From contig NZ_BCRS01000004.1 in NCBI RefSeq assembly GCF_001552715.1, forward strand, positions 19,113-83,112: 64,000 bases of DNA. Direction: 5' to 3'. The stretch comes from Mycolicibacterium vaccae NBRC 14118 = CIP 105934 (GTDB lineage Bacteria; Actinomycetota; Actinomycetes; Mycobacteriales; Mycobacteriaceae). A program made the position numbers and the translations under genes. The notes under the pieces were generated by a model that saw nothing but the letters and a program-made list of their open reading frames with translations, ran no database searches and was not told where the DNA came from. Shown here one piece after another: positions 52,335-61,233 of the stretch. Each line of letters begins with the position of its first letter. The stretch's first letter is position 1.

Positions 52335-53777
52335 TCAGGCGATGGCCCACAATCCGAGACTGAGCACGAAGGCGCTGAGCCCGAGCGTCGTCTCCAGGAC
52401 CGTCCACGTCTTGAGGGTGGTCTTGACGTCCATCCCGAAGAACCGGCTGACCAGCCAGAACCCGGAGTCGTTGACGTGGGAGAGCACGGTGGCGCCGGCC
52501 GCGATCGCCATCACCAATGCGGTCTGTTGCAGGTTGCTCAGGTCAGCGGCGGCGACCGACGCGCTCAGTAGACCGGCGGTCGTGGTCAACGCGACGGTGG
52601 CCGAACCCTGTGCCACCCGAAGCAGTGTGGAGATGACGAAGGCCTGCAGGATCAGGGAGATTCCGAGATTGGACAGCGACCCGCTCAGCGCGTCGCCGAT
52701 TCCGCTGAGCCGCAGCACGCCGCCGAACATGCCGCCCGCACCGGTGATCAGGATGATCGCGCAGATCGGGCCGAGCGCGTTGTCGAGGATGTCGCTCACA
52801 TCGGCCATCGGCCGGTTCCGCACGCCGAGGACCAGGATCGCGACCACAACCGTGATCAGCAGGGCGATCGAGGTGGTGCCGAGCAGCTTCAGATACTCGG
52901 CCCAGGTTGCACCTTCTTCGATCACGCCGGCGGTCATCAGCGTGCTGAGCACGGTGTTGAACGAGATCAACACGAGCGGCAGCAGCAGCACCCCGAGCAC
53001 GGTCGCGAAGGACGGAGCGGTCCTGGTGACTGTTCCTGTGGTGCCCGTCGCCGGCGTGCCGTCGGTGTCGGACCGGCCGTCCTCGCCGAAGTCGCGGCCG
53101 CCGTTGATCTCACCGAACAGTGACGTCGGAATGTCGACATGGAAGCGCCGACCCATGAACTGGGACACCAGGAATGCACCGACGTACCAGGACACGACGG
53201 CGACCGGTACGCCGACGATCAACGTGAGGCCGATGTTGGCGCCGAGCAGTTCGGCGGCCGCCACCGGACCGGGATGCGGCGGAACCAGGGCGTGCATGGC
53301 GGCGAAGGCCCCGGCGGCGGGGAAGGCGTACAAGAGAATCGATCCGCCGAAGCGGCGTGCCACCGTCATGATGATGGGCAGGAACACGACGAGCCCGGCG
53401 TCGAAGAAGATCGGGAAACCGAACAGCAGCGCCGCCACGCCGAGCGCGAAGGGTGCCCGCTTCTCACCGAACCGGTTGATCAGCGTGTCGGCGAGAACCT
53501 GTGCGCCACCGGTGATCTCAAGGAGTCGGCCGATCATGACGCCGAATCCGACGAGCAGGGCCACCGAGCCGAGCGTGTTGGAGAAGCCGAAGGACAGCGC
53601 GCTGGGAACATCGGCCACCGGTATCCCGGCGGCCAGTGCCGTCAGCAGACTGACCAGCACGAGCGCGATGAAGGCGTGCAGTTTCACCTTGATGATCAGG
53701 AACAGCAGCAGCGCCACCGCCCCTGCGGCGATCAGCAGCAGGGTGCCGGTCCCGTATGCCGGATCAATCGCCTCCAC
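52335..53777 (-). CDS. gntP: Gluconate:H+ symporter (GntP family)
   Basis: A 480-residue membrane protein with about 12-14 helices. GFPIFFDAGLVVFLPI and HALVPPHPGPVAAAELLGANIG are GntP signatures, with ANDSGFW-like HVNDSGFWLVSRFFGM near the C terminus. A short hydrophilic loop (about 230-255, rich in Asp, Gly and Thr) splits the protein. It imports D-gluconate. It lies 36 bases after the gluconokinase gene, and the two form a standard gluconate uptake operon with a terminator after gntP. Confidence 0.94.
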   Translation of the reverse strand: MEAIDPAYGTGTLLLIAAGAVALLLFLIIKVKLHAFIALVLVSLLTALAAGIPVADVPSALSFGFSNTLGSVALLVGFGVMIGRLLEITGGAQVLADTLINRFGEKRAPFALGVAALLFGFPIFFDAGLVVFLPIIMTVARRFGGSILLYAFPAAGAFAAMHALVPPHPGPVAAAELLGANIGLTLIVGVPVAVVSWYVGAFLVSQFMGRRFHVDIPTSLFGEINGGRDFGEDGRSDTDGTPATGTTGTVTRTAPSFATVLGVLLLPLVLISFNTVLSTLMTAGVIEEGATWAEYLKLLGTTSIALLITVVVAILVLGVRNRPMADVSDILDNALGPICAIILITGAGGMFGGVLRLSGIGDALSGSLSNLGISLILQAFVISTLLRVAQGSATVALTTTAGLLSASVAAADLSNLQQTALVMAIAAGATVLSHVNDSGFWLVSRFFGMDVKTTLKTWTVLETTLGLSAFVLSLGLWAIA

Positions 53778-53813
53778 GACGCCCCCTCCTCGCAGTGAAC
53801 TCCGTGCCTCGAA

Positions 53814-54326
53814 TCACCGGTCCTCCTCGTGTACGTGGGAATCTTGTGTGCTGACGTAGTTTTCGATGATGGCGTCGATGGACTGGTCGACGTCGATGGC
53901 GACACCACGCTCATCGGGTTCGAGCGGTTCCAGCGTCTTGAACTGGGATTCGAGGAGCGTGGCGGGCATGAAGTGTCCCGGCCTGCTGGCCTGCCGCCTG
54001 CCGATCGTCTCGATGGAGCCCTCGAGGTGGAGGAACTCGATATCCCGGCAATGTCGCCGCAGCTGGTCCCGGTATGCGCGTTTGAGGGCGGAGCAACTCA
54101 TCACCCCGCCATCGCCGTGCAGTGCCAGCCACTGTCCGATCGATTCCAGCCAGGGGAAGCGGTCGTCGTCGTTCAGCGCATGGCCGGCCGACATCTTCTC
54201 GATGTTCGCCGGCGGGTGGAAGTCATCGGCATCGGCGAAGGGGACCCGCAGGCGCTGGGCCAGTGCGGCCCCGACGGTGGATTTCCCGGACCCCGAAACT
54301 CCCATGACGACGATGGGTGCTGCCAT
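53814..54326 (-). CDS. gntK: Gluconokinase
   Basis: A 170-residue P-loop kinase. GVSGSGKST (9-17) is Walker A, FADADDFHPPANIEKMSAGHALNDDDRFPWL is the gluconate-binding region, and SRPGHFMPATLLESQFKTLE is the C-terminal one. Length is normal for GntK. It phosphorylates gluconate to 6-phosphogluconate. It is divergent from the GntR regulator gene and directly upstream of gntP. Confidence 0.95.
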   Translation of the reverse strand: MAAPIVVMGVSGSGKSTVGAALAQRLRVPFADADDFHPPANIEKMSAGHALNDDDRFPWLESIGQWLALHGDGGVMSCSALKRAYRDQLRRHCRDIEFLHLEGSIETIGRRQASRPGHFMPATLLESQFKTLEPLEPDERGVAIDVDQSIDAIIENYVSTQDSHVHEEDR

Positions 54327-54343
54327 GCTCTCTGCCTATCGTG

Positions 54344-54359
54344 TGTGTGTCGTCACACA
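54344..54359. promoter_or_regulatory. Palindrome between gntK and gntR genes
   Basis: A 16-base near-palindrome (TGTGTGTCGTCACACA, 14 of 16 symmetric) lies 18 bases upstream of the gntK start. It is a candidate site for the divergent GntR regulator. Weaker symmetric sequence (AATC ... GATT) lies closer to the regulator near 54368-54384. Confidence 0.45.
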
Positions 54360-54423
54360 GATTGCCTCAATCATCATACGATTACAAGACCAATCTGAAT
54401 TTCGGTAGCTCTTTCACCCAAAG

Positions 54424-55251
54424 ATGGGCATCTGTCATCATCAAGCGGTGTCCGAACGGCCCAATGCTGGCGCTCTCCACAGCAGTCTGGTGACTGCGTT
54501 GGGGACGGGCATCGTGTCGGGGAAGTACGAGTCAGGCCGGATTCTCACCTTGGATGCGGTGAGCGCGGAACACGGCGTGTCCCGCAGTGTCGCCCGGGAA
54601 GCGGTCCGCGTCCTGGAGTCGATGGGCATGGTCGCCTCCCGGCGCCGGGTCGGGATCACCGTCCAGCCCGCCGAGAGCTGGAACGTCTTCGATCCCGTGG
54701 TGATCCGGTGGCGGCTCGAGGTCGGAGACCGCAAAGCCCAGCTGGTCTCGCTGTCGGAGCTGCGCGTGGGGTTCGAGCCCGCGGCGGCCGCGCTGGCGGC
54801 GCGGCGGGCGAGTCCGCATCAGTGCCGGGTCATGGCAGCCGCGGTATCCGACATGATGGTGCACGGGCGCTCCGGTGATCTCGCCGCATATCTCCTGGCG
54901 GACCGGCTGTTTCACCAAACACTGCTCGAAGCGAGCGGCAACGAGATGTTCCGGGCGCTCAACGGCGTGGTGGCCGAATTGCTCACCGGACGCACCCATC
55001 ACGGCATGATGCCGGAGAAACCCAACATCACGGCGATCGCTCTGCACGATGAGGTTGCGCGCGCGATCAGGATGGGCGAGCACGAACAAGCCGAACGGGG
55101 GATGCGCGCCATCATCGAGGAATCGGCGTCGGCAATCGTCGAGGAAGTTCCTCCGACTACGACGTCTCCGAAAACCACGACGTCTCTGAAAACCACGACG
55201 TCTCCGAAAACTACGACGTCTCCGAAAAGCCCGGCGGCCGAGGAGCATTGA
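54424..55251 (+). CDS. GntR/FadR-family regulator with repetitive C terminus
   Basis: A 275-residue FCD-type GntR protein. The winged helix is LTLDAVSAEHGVSRSVAREAVRVLESMGMVASRRRVG (about 41-77). The FCD effector domain (about 100-235) has the LRVGFEPAAAALAARRAS helix and a metal-site His pattern (DRLFHQTLLEA ... ALHDEVARAI). It probably represses gntK-gntP and is released by gluconate or 6-phosphogluconate. After residue 244 comes a tail of four TTTSPK-type units encoded by tandem repeats. The last 41 bases overlap the convergent UPF0126 gene. Confidence 0.9.
   Translation: MGICHHQAVSERPNAGALHSSLVTALGTGIVSGKYESGRILTLDAVSAEHGVSRSVAREAVRVLESMGMVASRRRVGITVQPAESWNVFDPVVIRWRLEVGDRKAQLVSLSELRVGFEPAAAALAARRASPHQCRVMAAAVSDMMVHGRSGDLAAYLLADRLFHQTLLEASGNEMFRALNGVVAELLTGRTHHGMMPEKPNITAIALHDEVARAIRMGEHEQAERGMRAIIEESASAIVEEVPPTTTSPKTTTSLKTTTSPKTTTSPKSPAAEEH
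55156..55227. repeat. Four tandem 18-base repeats in the GntR gene
   Basis: Units at 55156, 55174, 55192 and 55210 follow ACNACGACGTCTCNGAAA, differing at two positions. In frame they encode TTTSPK, TTTSLK, TTTSPK, TTTSPK. Perfect phasing at 18 bases preserves the frame if copy number changes. Confidence 0.9.
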
Positions 55252-55846
55252 GGTTGTAGCGGACCCCGAGCATCCGGATCGCGAAGCACACCGCGACCGC
55301 CCCGAGTGCCGCTGCCAGCCCGTACACGTCCAGGCCGATGGCCGCCACGGTGATCGCCGCGGCGACCAGAGCCGGGATCGCGTAGAGCTCACTGCGCAAC
55401 ACGGTCGGAACCTGTCCGACGAGTGCGTCGCGAATGGTGCCGCCACCGACTGCGGTGATCACGCCGAGCAGCATGGCCGGGCCGGCCCCGAGACCGAACT
55501 CCACCGCCTTGCTCGCGCCGATCACCGCGAACACACTCAACCCGACCGCGTCGAGCACGGTGATCGACATCCCCACCCGGTCCAGCCAACGGTTGAGGAC
55601 GAACGCGATCAACGCGCCTGCGACGGCGAGCGTGAAATACGGCCAGTACAGGAACGTCGCGGGCGGCACCGCGCCGATCAGCACATCACGGATCACCCCG
55701 CCGCCCAACGCCGTCATCATCCCGAGCGTGACCACCCCGACCACGTCGAGGTGGGTCACCCGCAGGGCGGTCAGTGCGCCGTTCAACCCGAAGACGAAGG
55801 TCCCGATCAGGTCGAGCGCGAACAGCAGCGGAGGTTGGGTGCTCAC
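55211..55846 (-). CDS. UPF0126 / TRIC-type cation channel family membrane protein
   Basis: A 211-residue protein with seven helices made of two related halves. Each half has a GGG motif: MTALGGGVIRDVLIG and ITAVGGGTIRDALVG. Prokaryotic TRIC channels of this family conduct K+ and Na+ as trimers; a role in glycine transport has also been proposed for relatives. The GTG at 55846 is used because it precedes STQPPLLFALDLIGTFVFG. It overlaps the 3' end of the GntR gene. Confidence 0.88.
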   Translation of the reverse strand: MSTQPPLLFALDLIGTFVFGLNGALTALRVTHLDVVGVVTLGMMTALGGGVIRDVLIGAVPPATFLYWPYFTLAVAGALIAFVLNRWLDRVGMSITVLDAVGLSVFAVIGASKAVEFGLGAGPAMLLGVITAVGGGTIRDALVGQVPTVLRSELYAIPALVAAAITVAAIGLDVYGLAAALGAVAVCFAIRMLGVRYNLNAPRPPGFSETS

Positions 55847-55971
55847 GTGGCAACGGCTTCCGGGCTGGCCGCCGGACCGACTGCAGCGACTCGTGTCGTC
55901 GCAGACATGCTTGATGACATGCACCGAAGCCTACGTAGCTGACACGGACCGGCCCCCGGCATCATGGGGGG

Positions 55972-56469
55972 ATGGCCGAACGCTCCCGCGATGAGTCCGG
56001 CAGGCCCCGCAACACGCGTCCGCGCGACGCGCTGGGCCGGCCCCTTCCGTCGGGCAGCGACGGCGTCCCGCGAATTCCGGACGATCTGGAGTTGCCGCCG
56101 TCCGATTCCCTCGCCTACGCCCAGGACCTGCTGAACAGGGGCCTGGCGTTCAACGCTCATGAGGTGCTCGAGGCGGCGTGGAAGAGCCGCCCCGTCGAGG
56201 AGGGGCCGTTGTGGCAGGGGCTGGCTCAGCTGGCCGTCGGCATCACACATATCCAGCGCGGCAACGCCGCCGGGGCGTCTGCTCTGCTCAGACGCGGCGC
56301 GGGTCGCCTGGCAGAGGTCGAAGCGCCGGCTCCGTACGCGGTCGACGCGGTCGGCCTCACCGGCTGGGCCGCCGCGCTGATCGACGACCTGGATGCCTCG
56401 ACGGGCATCTCCGCGGAACGTCTGCGCCCGACGTTGACCAGGCTCCCGGGAAGTCCGCCGGAGAACTGA
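55972..56469 (+). CDS. DUF309-family protein
   Basis: A 165-residue protein. The DUF309 core is RGLAFNAHEVLEAAWKSRP followed by GPLWQGLAQLAVGITHIQRGNAAGA and ALLRRGAGRL, a helical bundle with conserved His and Glu (HEVLE) and Trp. An N-terminal basic and Pro-rich region precedes it. The biochemical function is unknown. It stands alone upstream of the glutamate-synthase-like gene. Confidence 0.88.
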   Translation: MAERSRDESGRPRNTRPRDALGRPLPSGSDGVPRIPDDLELPPSDSLAYAQDLLNRGLAFNAHEVLEAAWKSRPVEEGPLWQGLAQLAVGITHIQRGNAAGASALLRRGAGRLAEVEAPAPYAVDAVGLTGWAAALIDDLDASTGISAERLRPTLTRLPGSPPEN

Positions 56470-56547
56470 AAGACCTTGGTACACCGTATCTGACAGCGTG
56501 CGCGTCGTCGCGGCGATCGCAGGTTCCGGCGCGCTGATTGTGGCAGT

Positions 56548-58158
56548 GTGAGCCATATGAAGAAGCGGACGCTCGCCGCACTGGCACCCGCCGCCGCAGT
56601 CGCCGGCATCGCGGTCCAGGACCTGCTTCAAAAAGAGCACGCCCTGCGCCACAACTTCCCGGTCGTCGCACGGATGCGGTACCTACTGGAGTCGATCGGC
56701 CCGGAGCTGCGCCAGTACATCATCACCGGCAACGACGCCGAGCGCCCGTTCAGCCGCGACCAGCGGCGCTGGGTGTACACCTCGGCGAAGAAGGAAAACA
56801 ACTACTTCGCGTTCGGCACGGACAACGACACCGAGAACGCGAGTTACCCGATCATCAAGCAGGCGACGTTCTCCGACGTCGTGCCGGCCTCGCCGATCCA
56901 CCTTCACGACATCGAGCTTCCGGGCGCCAAGGTGCTCGGCGGCCCCCGCGGACGCCGCCATGCGTTCCGGCCGGCCTCGGTGGTCAACGTGTCGGCGATG
57001 TCGTTCGGCTCGCTCAGCCCGCAGGCCATCGAGGCGATCAACAAGGGCGCCAAGATCGGTGGCTTCTGGCACAACACCGGCGAGGGCGGGCTGTCAGATC
57101 ATCACCGTCAGGGCGGTGATCTGGTGTTCCAGATCGGCACCGGCTACTTCGGCTGCCGGGACGAGCAGGGCAGGTTCGATCTCGACCGGCTGGTCGACGT
57201 CGTGGGCTCCGCACCGGTGCGCGCCATCGAGATCAAGCTCAGCCAGGGCGCGAAACCCGGTCTGGGCGGCCACCTTCCGGGCGCCAAGGTGAACGCGGAG
57301 ATCGCCCGCATCCGGGGAGTCGAACAGGGCAAGGACGTCGCGAGCCCGTCCCGGCACACCGCGTTCCGCAACGTCGACGAGATGCTCGACGTGGTGGAGC
57401 GGATCGCGGATGCCACGGGCCTGCCCGTCGGCATCAAGTCGGCGGTCGGGGACATGGGGTTCTGGGAGACGCTGGCGACCCGGATGGAAGACGGGCAGCG
57501 CGGCGTGGACTTCATCGTGATCGACGGCGGTGAGGGCGGCACGGGTGCGGCGCCGCTGGTGTTCGCCGACCACGTGTCGTTCCCGTTCCGGGCAGGTTTT
57601 GCGCTGGTGTACGGATTGTTCGCGCAGCGGGGTCTGTGTGACCGGGTGACCTGGATCGGGTCGGGCAAGCTCGGGCTGCCCGCCAACGCGATCGTGGCGT
57701 TCGCGCTGGGCGTCGACCTGCTCAACGTCGCGCGGGAGCCGATGTTGGCGATCGGCTGCATCCAGGCGCAGAAGTGCCACACCGACCGTTGCCCCACCGG
57801 CGTGGCCACGCAGAACCCGTGGCTGGCGCGCGGGCTGGATCCGGAGCAGAAGTCCCACCGGTTGGCCAACTATGTGCTGACCCTGCGGCGTGACCTGCTG
57901 AAGGTCTCGGAGGCCGCCGGCGTGCGGCACCCGGCGATGCTGGGCCCGAACCACGTGGAGATCCTCGACGGCGACCGCGGACACCGACCGCTCCAAGACG
58001 TGTACGGCTATCAGGACGGCTGGGGCGTCCCCAGCCCGGAGATCGTCGCCGAGATCGACGACTACATGCGCCGCAATGACGGCCAGCCCGGCACCCATGA
58101 GGTCGTCGAACACGCACCGCTGGAGAACACCGAGGAACCGAACCAGGCGACGGAGTAG
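56548..58158 (+). CDS. Glutamate-synthase-like FMN/3Fe-4S protein
   Basis: A 536-residue protein with a GTG start. It corresponds to the central FMN-binding barrel of GltB (VNVSAMSFGSLSPQAIEAINKG, GLSDHHRQGGDLVFQIGTGYFG, IKLSQGAKPGLGGHLPGAKV, DGGEGGTGAAPLVFADHVS). C404, C410 and C415 are the [3Fe-4S] ligands. The amidotransferase and beta-helix domains are missing, so it belongs to the stand-alone family whose activity is unclear. A hydrophobic N terminus (about 8-22) may tether it to the membrane. Confidence 0.92.
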   Translation: MSHMKKRTLAALAPAAAVAGIAVQDLLQKEHALRHNFPVVARMRYLLESIGPELRQYIITGNDAERPFSRDQRRWVYTSAKKENNYFAFGTDNDTENASYPIIKQATFSDVVPASPIHLHDIELPGAKVLGGPRGRRHAFRPASVVNVSAMSFGSLSPQAIEAINKGAKIGGFWHNTGEGGLSDHHRQGGDLVFQIGTGYFGCRDEQGRFDLDRLVDVVGSAPVRAIEIKLSQGAKPGLGGHLPGAKVNAEIARIRGVEQGKDVASPSRHTAFRNVDEMLDVVERIADATGLPVGIKSAVGDMGFWETLATRMEDGQRGVDFIVIDGGEGGTGAAPLVFADHVSFPFRAGFALVYGLFAQRGLCDRVTWIGSGKLGLPANAIVAFALGVDLLNVAREPMLAIGCIQAQKCHTDRCPTGVATQNPWLARGLDPEQKSHRLANYVLTLRRDLLKVSEAAGVRHPAMLGPNHVEILDGDRGHRPLQDVYGYQDGWGVPSPEIVAEIDDYMRRNDGQPGTHEVVEHAPLENTEEPNQATE

Positions 58159-58192
58159 CTGTATCCACCAGTGGGTCGGCTCAGGGACAAAA

Positions 58193-58714
58193 CTAAGCCA
58201 GCATCTCGGTGCGGTACTCGGGAGCCAATCGGGCCGCGGCCTCTCTCCGCTGCTGCTGTTCTTGCGGGGACAGCTGCGGCGGTGCGGCGGTGGGGCCGTC
58301 GACCGGATCGCCGACCTGCGCGAAGAACTCGTCCTGTCCTGCGGGTGTACACATGCACAGCATCCGGGCGGGTGCGCCGGAGGTGTTACGGAAGTTGTGC
58401 GGCGCGTTGGCAGGGATGTTCACGGTGGAACCCGCCCGCGCGATGTGTTTCTGGCCGCGGAAGGTGAATTCGACGGAACCCTCGAGAATCGTGAACATTT
58501 CCTCGAAATCGTGACGATGCGGCGGCGGGCCGCCTCCGTCGGGTATCCGCATGTCGATGAGGCAGTATCTGCCGGCGGTCTGCGCTCCGGTGATCAGCAT
58601 GCTGTAGGTGTCTCCCGCCAGAGCGAGCCAGCCGCCGGCAGGGTGCTCGTCGTCCACGATGGTCAGTTCACGTGCCCGATCGTCAGCGGGTAATGAAGCG
58701 GTGTCATCAGGCAT
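58193..58714 (-). CDS. Cupin-domain protein
   Basis: A 173-residue protein with one cupin barrel. Motif 1 is PPPHRHDFEEMFTILEGSVEF (two His and Glu for metal) and motif 2 is AGSTVNIPANAPHNFRN (the last metal His). The C terminus has a Gln/Arg-rich helix. Such stand-alone cupins bind Fe, Mn or Ni and act as isomerases, dioxygenases or sensors. AGGAG supports 58714. It lies 35 bases downstream of the PLP enzyme gene on the same strand. Confidence 0.87.
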   Translation of the reverse strand: MPDDTASLPADDRARELTIVDDEHPAGGWLALAGDTYSMLITGAQTAGRYCLIDMRIPDGGGPPPHRHDFEEMFTILEGSVEFTFRGQKHIARAGSTVNIPANAPHNFRNTSGAPARMLCMCTPAGQDEFFAQVGDPVDGPTAAPPQLSPQEQQQRREAAARLAPEYRTEMLA

Positions 58715-58749
58715 TCGTCGGTCTCCTTGGCCAGTGCGGGGTGGGTCTG

Positions 58750-59700
58750 TCACATCAGCGTGCCGGGGTCGGTGTTCGCGCCGCAGATGATCACCGCGAC
58801 GTTCTCGTCCCGGGCGGGCTGGTACGCCCCGGACGAGATCGCGGCGTACGCCGTGGCTGCCCCGTACTCGGCGGCGATACGAAACGACTGCCACAGTTCG
58901 TTCCTGGCCGCGACGATCGCGTCGTCCGACACCAGCACCGACCGTGGGGGAGCAGCCATTGCCCGGGCGAACGCGATGTCGCCGATTCGTCGTGCGCCGA
59001 GGGAATCCGCGGCGACACCCGACACCTTCACGTCGACCGGTGCGCCCGCCGTCAGCGCCGCGTGCATCGTCGGAATCTGTTGAGGCTCAACCGCGACGAT
59101 TCCCGCCCGACCGTCAGCGGAGGCAGACAACCCGCTGAACAGACCTCCTCCGCCGACAGCGACCACGATCGTCGTCACGTCGGGAGCAGCCGCGAAGATC
59201 TCCTCGGCAATGGTGCCGGCCCCGGCGCAGATCTCCACCTGGTCGTAGGCATGGCAGAACAGCGCCCCCGACGTCGCCGCGTAATCGCAGGCGGATTCGT
59301 AGGCGTCGGCGTACTCCGCACCGATCTGCCGCACGGCGGCGCCGTAGTCGGTCAGGCGGTCGATCTTGACCTGTGGAGCGGTGACCGGAACGAAGACGGT
59401 GGCCTTGACCCCCAGTCGCCGGGCCGCGTAGGCGTTCGCCAACCCGGCGTTCCCGCCCGACGCGACCACGATGCCCGTCGCCGGATCGAGTTCGCCCCGT
59501 TCCAGGGCCGAGAGTTGGCGGTTGAATGCGCCGCGGGTCTTGAAAACGCCTGCATGCTGCAGGAATTCGCATTTGAGCCAAAGGCGGACGCCGGCGACGT
59601 CCGCCCTCAGCATCGGCGTCTCACGCACATGGCCGTCGATCCGGCGGCGGGCCTCCAGCACGTCGTGGCGACGGAGGTCCGTACCCGGTGGCATGCTCAC
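58750..59700 (-). CDS. Threonine/serine-dehydratase-like PLP enzyme
   Basis: A 316-residue fold-type II PLP enzyme. K54 in VFKTRGAFN is the Schiff-base lysine, ASGGNAG (about 80-86) binds the substrate carboxylate/phosphate end, and VAVGGGGLFSG is the glycine loop that holds PLP phosphate. It deaminates hydroxy-amino acids such as Thr or Ser to keto acids. It lacks the C-terminal ACT domain of biosynthetic IlvA, so it is a catabolic or racemase-like form. GTG 59700 has GAGGG well placed; ATG 59694 is an alternative. Confidence 0.87.
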   Translation of the reverse strand: MSMPPGTDLRRHDVLEARRRIDGHVRETPMLRADVAGVRLWLKCEFLQHAGVFKTRGAFNRQLSALERGELDPATGIVVASGGNAGLANAYAARRLGVKATVFVPVTAPQVKIDRLTDYGAAVRQIGAEYADAYESACDYAATSGALFCHAYDQVEICAGAGTIAEEIFAAAPDVTTIVVAVGGGGLFSGLSASADGRAGIVAVEPQQIPTMHAALTAGAPVDVKVSGVAADSLGARRIGDIAFARAMAAPPRSVLVSDDAIVAARNELWQSFRIAAEYGAATAYAAISSGAYQPARDENVAVIICGANTDPGTLM

Positions 59701-59804
59701 CAGCTACCCTCGGGTGAGAGAGTGTTCGCCGGTGTCGGCAGTCGCGCCGAATTGCCGTGTCATGGAGCTCCTTTCATTGTGACAACGTAGGGATGAACCC
59801 CACG

Positions 59805-60551
59805 TCAGACCGTGAAGCCGCCGTCGACGTTCAGATGCGCACCGGTGATGTACCCGGATTCGGGGCCGGCCAGGAAGCTCACCAGAGAGGCCACGTCGGT
59901 GGTGTGTCCGTAGCGGCCCTGCACGGTGACCTGCTTGAGGCTCTCGGCGAAATCACCCTGGTCGGGGTTGGCGTCGGTGTCGATGGGGCCCGGCTGCACG
60001 TTGTTCACGGTGATGCCGCGCGGGCCAAGGTCGCGGGCGAGGCCTCGGGTGAACGACTGCACCGCGCCCTTGGTCATGCCGTAGACCGACAGCCCGGGCC
60101 CCGGTATCCGGTCGGCGTTGATGCTGCCGATGTTGATGATCCGTGCCCCCTCACCGAGGTGCTTGACGGCCGTGCGGGTGGTCCAGTAGACGCTCCCGAT
60201 GTTGATGGCCACCAACCGGTCGAACTCCTCGGCGGGGAACTCGTCGATCGGGGCCAGATGGGCGACGGCGGCGTTGTTCACGACCACGTCCAGGCCACCG
60301 AGTGCGGTGACCGCCTGTTCCACTGCGTCCGCGCTCTGGGTCGGGTCGGCGGCGTCGGCCTGAATGGCGACGACGGTGGCGCCGTCCGCGGTGAGTTCGG
60401 CGACGAGCTTGTCGGCATTGGCGGCCGAAGCCGAATAGGTGAACGCCACCGCGGCGCCGTCCGCGGTCAGGCGCCGCACGATCTGCGCGCCGATCCCTCG
60501 GGAACCTCCGGTCACCAGTGCTCGCCGTCCGGTCAGGGGTGCTGTGCTCAT
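59805..60551 (-). CDS. FabG-like SDR oxidoreductase
   Basis: A 248-residue classical SDR. VTGGSRGIGAQ (14-24) binds NADP, VVNNAAVA follows, NIGSINADR gives the catalytic Ser and YGMTKGAVQ the Tyr and Lys. It ends in GAHLNVDGGFTV. Polar residues after strand 2 (YSASAAN) favour NADPH. It is divergent from a TetR gene with a symmetric site between them. Confidence 0.9.
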   Translation of the reverse strand: MSTAPLTGRRALVTGGSRGIGAQIVRRLTADGAAVAFTYSASAANADKLVAELTADGATVVAIQADAADPTQSADAVEQAVTALGGLDVVVNNAAVAHLAPIDEFPAEEFDRLVAINIGSVYWTTRTAVKHLGEGARIINIGSINADRIPGPGLSVYGMTKGAVQSFTRGLARDLGPRGITVNNVQPGPIDTDANPDQGDFAESLKQVTVQGRYGHTTDVASLVSFLAGPESGYITGAHLNVDGGFTV

Positions 60552-60566
60552 CGTGCTTGCCTCTCG

Positions 60567-60591
60567 TTATTACGAACTGGGTTGTTACTAA
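60567..60591. promoter_or_regulatory. Dyad operator between SDR and TetR genes
   Basis: A 25-base imperfect dyad (TTATTACGAAC, then GTTGTTACTAA after a 3-base centre; 16 positions symmetric) lies 15 bases upstream of the SDR start (60551) and 75 bases before the TetR start (60667). It is a plausible TetR site. Confidence 0.45.
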
Positions 60592-60666
60592 GTACGCTCA
60601 GGTCAAGGCGATCAGCGGCGAGCACATTCCCGCTGTGATCGGCGTCACAGTAGGAGGTGGTCCGCG

Positions 60667-61233
60667 ATGGGCATCGGACGGCCGCGTGAGTTCGACCCCG
60701 ATCAGGTCGAGGACGTGGCGATGAAGTTGTTCTGGGAACGAGGCTTCGACGGGGTGTCGATCTCCGACGTCACCGCGGCGACCGGCGTCAACCGGCGCAG
60801 CATCTACGCCGAGTTCGGATCCAAGGAGCATCTGTTCGAACGAGCACTGCGGCGCTACCTCGACGGCCCGAGCGCCTACACGGCCGAGGCCCTGACCCGG
60901 CCGACGGCCCGAGAAGTCGCCGCGGCGATGGTGCACGGTGCGGCCGCCACGGTCAGCGGGGAGATCCCCGGTTGCCTGACCGTCGGCGAGGCGCCCGGCC
61001 TGGCCGAGTTCCGTGAGGAGACGGTCAACCGGCTCGCCGAACGGTTCGACACCGCGGTGGCCGACGGTGACCTGGCCGGCGTCGACACGCGCGTGCTCGC
61101 CCGCTGGATCGCGGCGGTGTGCCAGGGGATCGCGATCCAGGCGCGCAGCGGAGCGAGCCCCGACGAGCTGCACGCCGTCGCCGACCAGGCGTTGGCAGGA
61201 TGGCCGAGGGTCAGTCGGCCAGGAGTTCCTTGA
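60667..61233 (+). CDS. TetR-family repressor
   Basis: A 188-residue protein starting MGIGRPREFDPDQVEDVAMKLFW. The helix-turn-helix is VSISDVTAATGVNRRSIYAEFGSKEHLF (about 30-57), with a TetR_C_16/AefR-like C-terminal domain (GCLTVGEAPGLAE). TAGGAGG lies upstream of the ATG. It is divergent from the SDR at 60551 and overlaps the convergent MetX-like gene by 23 bases. Confidence 0.9.
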   Translation: MGIGRPREFDPDQVEDVAMKLFWERGFDGVSISDVTAATGVNRRSIYAEFGSKEHLFERALRRYLDGPSAYTAEALTRPTAREVAAAMVHGAAATVSGEIPGCLTVGEAPGLAEFREETVNRLAERFDTAVADGDLAGVDTRVLARWIAAVCQGIAIQARSGASPDELHAVADQALAGWPRVSRPGVP

